From positions 266,028,948 to 266,092,947 of the forward strand of contig JAHLJT010000631.1 in assembly GCA_031308135.1 (NCBI GenBank): DNA of 64,000 bases, read 5' to 3'. The translations under genes were made by a program, and so were the position numbers. The notes beneath the pieces are model-generated. The model was not told the origin of the DNA, made no database searches, and was given only the letters and a program-made list of their open reading frames with translations. This document shows positions 1 to 13,400 of this stretch, piece after piece; positions within the stretch are counted from its first letter, which is position 1; every line of letters begins with the position of its first letter. The DNA is from Acheta domesticus. Taxonomy: Eukaryota > Arthropoda > Insecta > Orthoptera > Gryllidae.

Positions 1-823
1 TATTTATTTTTATTTACGTCATCCTGCCTGCATATTCCGTAGGACCTTCTGACAATGAAAATTGCAAGGAGTCAGCAGTTATTGACAATATTGTGACGAA
101 CACACAAAGTACAACGAAAGTTTTTTGAAATTTTCATCCCAAAAATTAGGGGAATAGCGTGCGCAAGTAGAGTCTAGAGAGCCTTTGAGAAAATGCCACA
201 TGACATACATTTTATAACTGCATTATTAGTAAATACTATAAATATAATTCCAAATTCAAGCTTAATATTATTAGCTTCCTGAACACACCAGCAAATAGTA
301 CAACTACGTGACAAAGAGTCACGTAGGGCTATAGGGCGAGCATTTTATGACACACAGTCCCCATAGACGCTTTTCTTTTTATAATAGAACGCTTCCATCC
401 TCTGGTAATAGGAATCTCGTTGAATCCATTGAAGTTTCTCCTAGACGCCTACTGAGAATATCATTGTGTCTTACAGTTCCTTGCCTTACAGTCGCATTCT
501 GAGGCACATACTATAGTTGCACCATTCGACAAAACAGTATAATAGGCACAGTGTAAATTTCATCACCTCCTATAAATATTATATTTATTATATTCTATAT
601 CTGATAAGTGTCAATATGGTAGTGAAATTGTATTCAAAATATTTATGGTAAGGAAGCAATTTGATAAGAAAATGTTATGGTAAGGAAGAAGTTTGGTTAA
701 TAAACAGCTAATGGATAGGCCAATAATAGTGGGAATGTATAATTATAAATTCAGATAATTCAATTTTGATGATTACAATAATTTTAAAATATATTATTTA
801 TGTTGTATTACATATGTATTGAA
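1..823. other. 3' flank of trypsin gene 1, no gene seen
   Basis: AT-rich DNA downstream of the stop codon of trypsin gene 1. I see no coding exon. A short perfect hairpin lies at 304-326 (9-bp arms CTACGTGAC / GTCACGTAG, 5-base loop). No canonical AATAAA follows the stop on the minus strand; the nearest AT-rich candidate is the AAATAA-like run near 796-806, so the polyadenylation site of gene 1 is uncertain. Confidence 0.5.
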
Positions 824-1201
824 TTACACATAAAAGCGTAATACAAGCAAAGCTGTAAAAAACAGTAAAAGTGATTCAGGTTTATAAATACAGCTACTGC
901 AAGTGGCATCAATGGCAGTTTTGGAGCAGACCCAGGATCGCAGCTTGGCAACGTTGGAGTAGACGCCGGGGTAGTTGGGTTGGGCACAGCCTCTCCCCCA
1001 CGACACGATGCCCACCTGCTCGCCCTCCGACACCAGGGGGCCGCCGGAGTCACCCTGGCAGGAGTCGCTGCCGCCGTTAGGGAAACCGGCGCACAGCATG
1101 CGGTCGGAGATAGACTTAGAGCCGTAGTAGTTTTTGCAGTCGGAGTGGGACACGATGGGCACGGTCACGTACTGCAGGGTGTCGGCAGAAAGGCCTCCCT
1201 C
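824..1201 (-). CDS. Trypsin gene 1, exon 6 (Ser195 exon and C-terminal tail)
   Basis: The acceptor is TTTGCAG before GAG GGA GGC. The exon encodes the 168-182 disulfide loop, the CQGDSGGP active-serine loop with Asp189, SWG at 214-216, the PGVY segment and the final helix LRSWV. Where most trypsins end, this one continues for about 30 residues: a Cys-rich stretch ([13 protein letters not shown]) then a hydrophobic segment ([12 protein letters not shown]) and a stop. The same tail exists in genes 2 and 3. It could be a GPI-attachment signal or a membrane tail. Confidence 0.93.
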   Translation of the reverse strand, partial: EGGLSADTLQYVTVPIVSHSDCKNYYGSKSISDRMLCAGFPNGGSDSCQGDSGGPLVSEGEQVGIVSWGRGCAQPNYPGVYSNVAKLRSWVCSKTAIDATCSSCIYKPESLLLFFTALLVLRFYV

Positions 1202-4200
1202 CTGCAAACAGACTCACGTTAATATTCTCGATGTCTTCCGGGCTGATGGGCCGTGGTCCAATTGGCTTGGAACTGCCAAACGTTTCGCCCACGACTGCGG
1301 TGGGCATCTTCAGTGGGAGTCGCCAGTAAGCCCCTGTCCCGGACACTTCGCCAGAGACCTCGCCACTGAAGATGCCCACCGCAGTCGTGGGCGAAACGTT
1401 TGGCAGTTCCAAGCCAATTGGACCACGGCCCATCAGCCCGGAAGACATCGAGAATATTGACTCCGGCCGTGAAAGCCTTCAATGCTATATAGACTCACGT
1501 TAGCTCATACATAAACCCCTATGAAGACCAACTGAACTATCAAGTTGTGAGCACTGCACTTACGGTCGTAGTACCCCATCCAGTGACGACAGCTGAAAAG
1601 CCAGAGGTTGGATCTGATTTGGTAAGGTTGACAATCTTCACGTTGGTGCCCAGGGTGATGTTACTGGAGAGCTGCAAAAGGAGCACTAAAGAAACTATTG
1701 TGAAGTGAAATGAAATTTAGAACCGTAATGATTATACTAATAAATTCGATTGTCGGCAAAACGTCGGTCCGTCCACGTGTTTGTCTGTCTGATTAACGCA
1801 GGCGCCAAAATCGTTCAGCTGATTTACTCCAAAATTGATATTCCTCAATCCATCTGCCTGTGGTAGAGGCCCCTTGAATTTAAAACAGATATTTCAATTT
1901 CAGGGGGTTCTTTACATGAAGCCCCTGGGACATTTACAAAATTTAAAAAAAGGTTATTCCAAAAGTCCCTTTAAAGAATTGGGTAAATCTCATTTTCGTT
2001 AAAATCCCTAGTTTTTTGAAAATTACGAAAGTTTAAATTTTTAACGGCGCCATCCTACAACTACAATATTGAAGGTGGTGATTTTTCTATTAATGAAATC
2101 TGTTTTATTCAGACAGATCTTGAAATAGTGTCATATACAATTTTTCGAACATATCAGTAGTTCCAACGAATTTTTTCGAGAAATATAGGCAATTTTAATT
2201 TTTTAAGCAATTTTTTTCTCGAAAAGACTCCAAATTTTTTCTTAAATTTTCTCGTCGTGTGTATAAAAGAGCGGTAAGAAAGTGATGATAGTCTCATTTA
2301 TGTCTGTATTGTCGAAAATTGCAAAATTTTAATATTTTAAACGCACAAAATTACAGATATTTTTGTTTCGTACAAAATCCGTTCTCAAAAATCAGTGCTT
2401 TAAAAAATGTACTGGAGAATTTTTTCAAACCGAGCAGTGTTTGTATAATTTGTGCTTGGAATTTATACAATTTGCAAAAAGAACTTTTTTCAAAAACCAC
2501 TCTAATTTTGGTCTTCAATTTTTTTCTCACGAAAAGTTGCCTGCGACAGCCTTGGAACCCTTTCCTCAAGGTGTTCATAGATTTAAAAGTAAACTAACAA
2601 ATGATATTTGTAAATTTTATTAGTTAGTAAGTTAGATTTATTAGAATGGTTATTTTATTATTATTATTATTACTGTTATTAATTATAATTATCATTATTA
2701 GTATTATGATAATTATTAGATGCATTGGTTTATAGTATTTGTATTGAAGTGAAGTGAAGTGGAGTGCAGTGTATTAAAAGTCGTATATGTTATTACAAAT
2801 TATCTGTACAGAAACATCATAAGTGTAGAATTAATGCGGTTATTGTTATTAATGCATTTATTGTGAACATTGTTATCTTTTTATTATTATTATTATTGTC
2901 TTAAAATAATTTTTAAGTTACACTGTATTTAATTCATAATTATAAGATGTAAATTTTAATGTTCCGCCACCAGGTTGCATAAACCTACTTGCGGAAATAA
3001 TATCTATCTATCTATCTATCTATCTAATAGAACAAGCTACGCTTAAAATAACGACACCGGTCTCATTTTCGTTGAACTCTCTGTTTTCGGAAACTGCGTT
3101 TTGGACGTAACGGGAGAGGCAATTGGATTTTTAAGCGTCCGTCCAAGTGAGTACGTCGATGGCATTGCCTTTTGTAGTGGCGAAGCGCTCGGCCAATTAC
3201 CTTGGATCACAGTTCGAGTTTCAACGACGAAAAAAGAAAAGGAATCGCTGTCTGTAAACACTTTTGCAGGTTCGTGTGTAGTACAATTTGCGGAGTCGTT
3301 ATAAATGAGGCCTTGAAAAGCCAAAGTACCTAAGTACCAACATTTTCGAAACGAAGTGTTGGAGCAAGCAAGCTTAATGTACATATTATTATTTTCATAA
3401 GTGTATTGTCTAAGGAAGCTTTCGCACATAATTCATATTTTGTATCATGTTATGTTCAATTACTTTTACTAAGACTCTCCAGGATGCGACACCTCCCAGT
3501 TGCTTCACCCTGACCGCCGCCAAGTCCAAACTTGTTCTTACACGCAACACTCACCGTGCTGGATACTCGGATTGACATGAAATTTCACCAGCTGACAGAA
3601 CACCATGCAAAACCTACATATGCAAATTTTGAAGTATATGGAATATTATAAATGGAATGGAATATGGAATATTATATGGAATATTATAAATAGCGTTTTA
3701 TGGGCATTTTGTATCAGGACCTTTCGTGACCTTCGCGGGCGAGCCGTTGCTTCGGCAGCGCTAGGAACGTTACGCGGCGTCTATCAGCCGGTGCTAGATT
3801 TCCAAGCGCGTTCGTTCCATCTGAACCTGCAAAGTAAAAACCCGTTTTCGTCACCCAGCCTGCCCTCCAAGTAATTGAGACCTTGCCGATAGGCCGATAG
3901 TGCAGGCGCGGTGTATGAGTAACGTCCGCAGAACCAGCGGCGAGCAGCGTTTCCGCCCTTCTACGGTCGGTAAGGTCAAGAAAGGTCCCAATACTAATTA
4001 TCGCAAAAACACTACTTGCAATGCTTCATAGCACGTAAAAATTTGTATGTAGGGGTTTTGAAAGGTGCTGAACAAGCTGGTAAAATCTCAAGTCAATCCA
4101 AGTATCCAGCATGGTGAGTGTTGCGTGTTAGGCACCGCCTCCCTCGCCCCTTGGCGACAGCGGCCAATCCGCCTCCCTTCTCTGCAAATCACGTGACCTC

Positions 4201-7200
4201 TGTTCACACGCCTCGTCTCGGACAAAGAAAATTAGTCGGCTTGTATTCTTCTCCGCGGACAGTCGTCGTCGTGCTCCGCGGTGTTTTGTGCCACTCCTGC
4301 GAACATTGCATCACACTGCCTCGCAGTTTATCGACCTCTCATCTTGTATCACCATTTCCTAAGTCTCGAACGGAGGAACTATGTCTCAATTAGTGTACAA
4401 TTAGTCGGCCTTTGTGCTTCTTAGCGGACAGACGTGTTGCCGTGCTCCGCAAAAATTCAGTGTTTCCTTGCCGCTCCTGCGAGCATTGCATCGCACTGCC
4501 TCACAGTTTATCAACCTCTCGTCTCGCATCACAATACTGTGTCGAACACAGAAACTATGTCTTAAGTAGTGAATAATTTAACCAATTGTGCAATTCGCGA
4601 CAACGTATATATGCGTTGCTCACGTGTCCTGCTGTACAAGCTCTCTATGTGAATGAATGGCCGAACTTATGAACTGTTCCGTTTAAATTAATCATTTTAT
4701 CGCCTCTACGCTGTATGTAGCTGTCTTCTGTGGCCGCCTTGCATTGACACGTGCCACCAATAATCAACAAGTTTAGCCCCTTCACGCTGTGCGTCGCCTG
4801 GTTACTTCAATTACCACGTGGACCATCCATCTTAGCAGCCTCACGCGCTGTATCCAGCTGAATCACTGCAATCTTCAGCGCTTCACGGGCCAGGGTTCAT
4901 TACCCGCCCGTAACCAGCCATTACCAACTTCAACGGCAATGTATTTTACCAACAGGTGGTATTTAACCAGACTTTTCAAGTGTATTTCTAACTGTCTGCA
5001 TCTGCAACATTGCAAGTAACTTAATTGCTTTAATCAATTGTAATTATCATATTGGTAATTGTATTTTTTCCTCTTTTATAATTGATATATGTATTAAATT
5101 TATTTAAGTTTTTATTCTACCAGTAACATCAGAATTAACCATTCTCCATTCAGTCCTAGGCCTGCATCAAATGCCTAGGTTGTCCTCCAGAATTAGAATA
5201 AGGAACTAGAATAGAAGAAAAATTAGCTTTAAGCCGAGCTCCAAGAGGAATGTTTGGGATGGTTCAAAATGTAACTAACAAAAGTCCACTGTCCTCGAAT
5301 TACCCCAATCATGAAGGTTTTGACATATAGAAGTACTAATGAGCAGATTAAAGAGCGATGTTGGAAACACCTTCCACATAGTAGTAACACTTACCTGAAT
5401 ATGGCTCTGGTTGTATGTTAAGAATTCACATAGTTTTCACTGATTTTCAGAGAAAAAATTGATCACGTAGCTGCATTGGCTTTGCAAGGCCTCAAATATT
5501 GCGAGAAAGTGTGCGCTGTTGAGGTACAAACAGTTTATTTACTTTATAGTGAAAACTATGAAAACAGTTTCGTTCAATTACTCAACACAAGTGTACTACT
5601 TTGTAAAAACTAGCGTACCCGTGCGAGAAATCTCGCATATTAAATTCCATCCTCTTTCCTGTCCTTCCATGCCCATAGCAAGAGAAAAAGATGTTACCGA
5701 AACGTGTTCATTTGTTTAAAACTTGTATGAAGCTAACTTCCAATGTAGTATTTACATTTCAGATAAAAATAAACAAGAATGAAATTGATGTTTGAAACAA
5801 ATTTTGAATAAAGATTTATTCAGTATTATAGAAAATTGCCGTGAACAATTCACAACACTTCCTTAAAAACAATATTTGAAGTAATTACAAGATCTTTCTT
5901 GACAGCTAGCCTTTCGCCTTTATACTTTCAAAACTATTAGAAAAAAATTACTCTTGAGAAAGCTACTTAAAGTTGGCCATGAGAAGATATAGGATCATGC
6001 AAGTACTACCCTACTTTTTGAAATATTATTTAACTTGATCACCGAAATGAGAAGTGCACCCGTGCAATTCAATCGCCTAGAATGTCAAGAAATTCGTTTA
6101 ATTCCACATACAGTCACAGATTCTGCACGTCCACGAAGTGGTGGAGTTGTTTCTAGAAGCGCCGGACCAGCAAACTGTCATACGTCCAAGGAGCTCTCAT
6201 TCAATAGATTACATTTCGAGGAACGTTTCTATAAGGCATTTGGCCCCATAATTCCAAATTTTAATTTCCTAGATCGCTTTGTTTATAAGTGATGAATATT
6301 TGGATGCCTATTTTTTAAAAAAGCTTCATATTTTTAAAGTCAAAGTGAAATTTGCCACGTCTCCATAAAATTATCTTTCTTTAGAGTCCTCAATTATAAA
6401 GTTTGGTGGCGTGTGAAATCCACAAAATTTATCTATACTACTGAAATAATATAGGAGAGGATTTTATGTAAAATAAAGAGAAAAACATGATGTGATGTAG
6501 CAGCATCTGGACTATAGTATGCTGTACAAACTATAATTTCACCTTTGTTGTCTAGAAGTATTTAATATAAATTCCATGTAGTATTAATGAACTTATGCAA
6601 TCTGATTCCTGCAAGGGTTTGCATTTTTCCTTATACACACTTCAAAATATTCTCCGCTGCTTGTTCTTGATGTGATCTGATCTCATACCGAGTACATTTT
6701 AACTGTTCGTAGTTGCGGAGAGATAATAATATATCACGAATTCCTCAAAACAGTTGTATGTGTGAGGAGTAATAGAAAAGAAAATTCTGCAGATTGCAGA
6801 CAAATCAGCACTGTATCTGTAACACGGTTCCTATAGGTCAATCTGCTTAATAATCAATTGAACTTGCTTGTACATAAAATCTAAATCTTTTACTAACATG
6901 CTTAAAATAGCATGTACAGTACTAAATGTTTTACGAGAAAAGTTCTGCTAGTTTTCTCGCAAATGTTTCAATTTGTTTTCAGCAAATTTTCTTGCAAATT
7001 CAATATCATGACTGAACAGGCTGACATGAAAATTTGACCGAATCACTTCTGATAAAGAAAATAATGGTACATGTAAAACAATCCAAACCGGTTGTTCTCG
7101 GGTTTACGGTGCAATTTAGTATTGGCCTCCTCCACTATTACATGAGTGAGGGATATCACTCGACTTGTCATGATCGGATTCTCTTCCATTCGGTGCGCTG

Positions 7201-7360
7201 GGGTAGTATCGTTCACCGGACAGGGATCGGTTATATTATATTGCTTTTATTACCAAACCTGAGAAGACAGTCCTAACTCATCACTGTAGAGAATCGTCCA
7301 TTCTTTGGCAATATTGTTTCTTTCTTCTTTTTGACAAAAAAACATCAAAAGATGTAAGAG

Positions 7361-7410
<50 letters not shown>

Positions 7411-10400
7411 CAGTATAAATACCTAAGTTTGACTTAATTCACGGTCTCCAGCGTCAAGGCCTCTGATATAGATGGCATTGGTAGTATCGATAAGCGCCGG
7501 ACCAGCAAAAATGTAATTGGAGATCTAGTAATATCTCATTCTGAAGTTTACAATGTGAGTAACGTTTTTTTAGGCCTCCAGTCTCAAACATTCAAGTTTT
7601 AAGGCCCTTGAATGCTTTCTTTAGAAGTTATTAATATTTTGCAAAATGCATGTATAACTACTTGCTGAGTATGCAAAAATTACCTACAATTATGCCTATA
7701 TTATTTATTTCGAAGTCACCCATTGACCTTCCAGATTAAAGAACAGTGCCAATAAGCTCACCTTGTGGAGAGGAATTAAACAGTTTCTTGATACCTTCTG
7801 TAGTTGTCTTAAAACTCCCACAAAAAGCTGTTGAGGTGATAACCCCCTTTCAATAAAATATGTTTTTTCGATGGTTCTCTTAGAAAGTTATTGTAGTATA
7901 TGAGCAAATCGCGGGTCAGTTCTCCAACAGAAAACAAAGACGAGTCGAACGACATTATTCGCACCAAATGATGAATCGCAAGAGGTCTAACCTGGTGTGA
8001 GAGACAGAGGAGCAAAAGTTTACCTGGTTGCTGAAACCTGACTGCACTGAAAAAGTCATCAGAAAGGAATTCAAAATATCTCTTTTGTCAAAATTAATAG
8101 CAATATTCTCTGTCAGCGTATTCTTCTTCTTCGATTAATCGATATGCATTGTGTGTGAAAATGTTCAATAGAACGACGCAATCGTAAAATAAGACTTACG
8201 CGGATGACCGCTATGTCGTAGTCCATAGAAGTTTCGTCGAATTTGTCATTGCTAATGACTTCGGTCACATTGTAGACGGCCCCTCCGGAATTTCGACTGC
8301 TAGAGCCCGCGCGCACTGTGTATCCAAATGTGGGGCTGCACAGAACGCACACACGTTGGTCATTGCTCTTTCACTGAATGTCAGTAATACGCCGTTAGGC
8401 AATGGGAAGGTACTCACTTGGTCATGCAGTGAGCAGCGGTCAAGACCCACTGGTTGCTGATTATGGAGCCCCCGCAAATGTGCCTACCATCATACTCCAG
8501 AGAGACCTAGTAACATCAAAAACTAGATCAGCCATAACTGAAATATGGGCGAAAAATCTCTTAAAGAAAGTGTTGTGTAATAAGACGCTCAAATTCTTTA
8601 GATGGGCATTTTATGCAATCTACTACCACATAAATTCCAGGAAAACGAGTGTTTAGGCAGTAAAGATGTCCATTGAACAAAGGAAGAAAATATAATAGAA
8701 TTTATCTATTAAAGTCTCAGGGATTTTGGAGAAATGAAAGGTTTGCCCATGAGTGCAGGCAAAATGTTAGGGTGATAGCACTGTGTCCGTGGACTTTGAG
8801 CAATGAAAACGATTGACAAAAGGAGCTTATAGTCGTTCCAATTTTACAAAGCACGTCGCGACTAGATTGCTGTAGATCACAGCACAGATCCTTATGACGA
8901 TTGGCTGACGATCACAGCGTACGGGACCAGCGAGATTGATTATGGTTAATTGTAATAAATAAATATCCGTGCAACGCTGGGTAATCAACAAATACTTATT
9001 CAATGAAGAGTTTTCTTCGGCCAATATACGCATGCCCTGTTTGGATTTCAGCTGCCCCAACCACATTAAATAAGTTACAAGTCTTCTAAAAAAAATTAAG
9101 AATAACAGAAAATGACCCCTGGTTTGTCAGCAATAAGACCCTCCACAACGATCTTGCAATAGAACCAATTACTTTCTTTATTTCAAAGCTGGCACATAAT
9201 TTTTCAATAATTTAAATTATGTACAAGGAGCTGTCACTTACGAAATAGGAACCGATCAGCCCTCACTCTCCCGCCTAAGAAACAGACTCCCATTCCACAT
9301 TTTCCTTCAATATCTCTCTGACATTAATAAGGCAAGAACATTTATAGCAATTACCTGTCCCTCTCATCGTATTTCCTTTTTAATCCTGTCATTACTCTAA
9401 CATAATTTCCTCACAATAACCTTGGTTGAAGGAACACCATATGAAATCACTATCAGGGAGGTAACTAGAAGTTACCCCCTTCACACGTTTATTATTCAAA
9501 GTTGCTCGACCAGTCAATTGAAGAGCCTCACGGCTGAACGTTGTACTGTCTGTAAATGTGAAATGAAATTAATAATAAAAATAACAAGAGTATTACATAC
9601 TGATTACCTGATAGGGGTAACTCTCGATAGTGGTTGGGTTGCCACCCACAATGCGGCCGTCCAGGCGAGGAACCTTGTGAGTTGTTTCAGCTGAAAATTA
9701 TGGAAAGACGGAAATTAAGGTTAAAGAATTACATGTGATTTTTTTCTTATTTTTTTAATGCACATAGTTTTTGTTTTAATGTTTCTTTAATCCAATAGCA
9801 TTATTGTAATAGACATATACCATGGACTCATCTAGTGCATTTTTAATCAGGAAAGCCGCGAAATGTCCTAGCCAGGGAAAGTTGAGGTAGGAAGGTAGAT
9901 TAATGAGTATCTGTTTATGTCACAATCATAATTGAATATCTTTACTACATTAAAAAAAAGTTTATGATTTGCCGCTATGTTTAAATATTGGATGTTCATA
10001 ACATGCTGTAAACTATTTTTAATGACCTATTGTTTCTGAACTTATTCGCAGTCATTCGTCCCTCAGACGTCTGTATTTGGAAATGACCCTCAGAGTGGTC
10101 ACTTGGATGAGATCGCTTAGTATTGAATCAAACTCTTGAAACCTTGAATTCTTACAGAAGTTTCCGAAACACGTAAATTCCAATAAGGCCATCTCAGACT
10201 AATAGTTGTCGCTCCCTATGCGGGAGATTGTGAGCCTGCACGAAGATTTTAAAATAATGAGTTGGCCTGTCAATCCTTCTTGTAAGTGCCGGAAAGGCTG
10301 TGATTCCTTGGGTGAAAATAGTATATAACACTTAGTAACATCTTGCTAAGCGTAAGTACGTGCGTTCTTTTCGCAGCGCAGACAAAACTTTTGGGAATTG

Positions 10401-13400
10401 TAAACACTTCTGCGGGCTTAGTTTGGTATTAAATATTGCTATTACCAATAATACGAGGAAATATGCGCTGTTGTATCACTATTACTTTTAAATCAATGTT
10501 TAGTCTTTTGCTTTGTTTTCATTTTAATCATCTTGGGAAATCGTTGGGAGGTTGATAAATGAACGACTAAAGAGAAGAATGATTATATGAGATTTTTATT
10601 AAAGAAAACATACTGTTATGGAAAAGCACTTATTAAATAAAAATAGAAAAACTCGTAATGAAAATTTACTGTGAATAGAGTTATATAGAAACTATTATAT
10701 TATTCAGACCATATTTTCATTGTAAGTTTACCTACATTTGAAATAATTGTTTGAGTACTGTTCTAGCACAATTCCAGTTGTGATCAGCTGGATCATTTTT
10801 GGAACACTTCTCAAAGAAAAATACTATTTTCCCCACACGTAAGCAGCTCGAAATATATTATGTTTGTTGAAAATGTGAACACATGGAGAAAGAGTAACAG
10901 GGGAAATTTTCTATGAAAGGTTATTTTTTTTCAAAATAGAATCGATATTTTGAGTGATCACAACTGATGATATGTTAATTTTCACTGGAAATCAGAGGGT
11001 ACTGAATCAGTGCAATAATGTGCAATCGTATTTTCTAGCTTTTGATTTTAATGACATCGCTTTCATAAAAACATAACATTTTCCATGGTGGGTTCAAACA
11101 TTATTCGCAAGAAGAAGTGAAAGAAAACTGATAAGCTTCCATGTCATTCATTTTACTATCTTGTCTGTGAAACTTTGCCTCTACGGAGCGTTCTTCCGCA
11201 AGTTCCACCAGTCAACGGATCACCTCGTGATTCTCTTGCCGCCACTTTTCCCGCAGTTGCCCTTGCCTGCTAGTTTTTATCAATCAAAATTTCGAAAGAA
11301 ATTACTGCTAGCACTTAGGGTCGAACATGATAATACGTTATTTCAGAACACTGCCCATACCCTTACACGACGCTAATGTGTGTCGAGTGAATTATTAAAC
11401 TTCAGAAGTACCTCCATTTATTTATACTTCCCCTTAGGAGGGAAATCGCCACTCTTGCACATTCACTCTGTCGCAGCGCCGTGGCTCGCCGCTCCGTGGC
11501 CACTAGCCCTGATACTTTCAACTTGTCGCGTTACGATCGGTCTGTTATATAGAGAGACAGCCCGTCTATACTGGTCAGCGCGTCACCAAATGGCTAACCT
11601 GCCAAGGGTGGGCGTTGCCTAGTAAGTAGGTAAGTAAGTACGATCGGTCTGTGAAGATGCGAGTCGTGGCGTTGGTTAAAAGGGCGAATCCCTCTGCTTC
11701 GGAGGCCGAGCGTTGGTAAGCGTACCTCCCGTTTCTGCACGTGTATCCCTACAAAGCTCCTCGGGCTGGCGAGTCCCCCCAGACGTTTGGGTTTTCTTTT
11801 GCATTTTCGTTCCGCACGCACGCAAATGGCTAGGAACACATCTATACTTGAAACTGTGATTGTTGTTCACGTGGCTCTGTGCGCGAAGCCCGTACTTGTA
11901 TCTGTCAGTTGTTTCGAGCAGTTCGGGGTGACAAGACACCCCAGGGAGCAGTAGTGAACATTGATTTTGTATAAAGCTGCAGCAAAAGCATGGCTAGGTC
12001 TGATTACGATGAACATTTTAGTGGCTTCGTAAATTAAATTTTGGATAAAGATGATCCTTTGTATGACAGTGAAGGAAACTAAGATGATAGTGTAGAGGTT
12101 GGTGACGATTGTGTGTCAGAACAACGTGTATCAGAAGATGACCATGATCCCACTACTCAGGTGCCTGTGATCAAATGTAAGAATGGTCGAATGTAGTCTT
12201 GTAACCCACTCCCATCCACCTGAACACTTTCTCTTAATACTGTTTTCAGAATTCCTGGAGCAAAGGCAGCAGCAAAGAATGTGAAGACTATAAGTGAGGC
12301 TTGGGGAAAATAGTTTACTGCTGACATGACTGATACACCTTTTATTTTTGTTACACCTCACATACCTTTTATTTATATATTCCTCTCTATTTTTTTTCAT
12401 TTTCAAATTAACTATCACAAAGTAGAAAGTGAAAGCTTCCTAAAAATCATTTTCATTTCAATAATATTTGAAACCAGCGCATTAGAAAATTACATATGCA
12501 CGTGGGATGACAGAATACCCCAGGTAAGCATTAATGACGTAGAAAAAAGGGGGAGCAGTCTAGAGATATTATTGCGGCAGTATCGAAAAACACAGGAAGA
12601 GGGAAGACATGCAGGCACCGGACTGTGTCGTGTGCCTACCAAAGCCCAGGACGCCGAAGTGGTGAAAGAGGCTAGGAGACATAATTCCTCAATTCGATTC
12701 GATATGTGCCACCAACTCTCCTAGTTGGTCGAGAACTGTTAGATATCCTTTAGGGACATCAGACTTCCGTCTCTGCAGGGCAGCGGTTAAGGAAGGGCTC
12801 TCAGAGGACCATAGACTCCAGGTTGGCATTTGCCGAGGACAACGTTTATTGTGACCTGGGAAATGAAATTTTTTCCGACGAGACATTTTTTTTCCTTATG
12901 TCAATATCGGGCCTTTTCGAGTGTACAGACATCCGGGGACCCATGATTATCCGGATTATGTGCATCAATGTACGCGTTCTGGGCGAGAATTTGTGGTGAG
13001 TTGAGGATGGATTTCTGCATGTGGCACTGAAGGTCTCCACAGAATACAAGGTCACCTCAGTTGCATCGAATACATCTATATCTTCCGAGATATTGTTCCG
13101 TCGGTGCGACAAATATATTCGGATGAAGTGAATTTTCAACATGACGACTCGTCTGTTTACAAAATAAATTGGATCAGGAATGGCTTGCATAGCACGAGTA
13201 AGTACAGGTTCTGGACCGGCTTCCTCGTGGAGCTGACCTGAATCCAACTGAAAATATGTGGGCCGAGACGAAGCGTGGCATGACAGAAAATTTGTCAGAT
13301 CCACACTCTTCTAGGACAGATGCTCTCTGGGAAGTTGTGATTGATGCATGGGAGAAGACCATTGTCCCAACCATGATTGCTTCAATTACTCGTAGATTGC

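Noticed and set aside
980..1222. Plus-strand open frames over the trypsin last exons (also 31340-31687 and 60449-60763)
   Set aside because: They are antisense shadows of exon 6: GC-rich codon bias of the real exon keeps the opposite strand open. No conserved product.
1219..1482. Open frames spanning the foldback element on both strands
   Set aside because: The inverted arms make the two strands read the same peptide; this is a property of the palindrome, not a gene.
7361..7407. CT run as a regulatory GAGA-type site
   Set aside because: A plain dinucleotide microsatellite deep in an intron, far from any promoter.
12326..12724. 132-codon plus-strand frame
   Set aside because: It joins the end of the piggyBac-like remnant, AT-rich filler and the beginning of the Tc1 relic, with no coherent domain.
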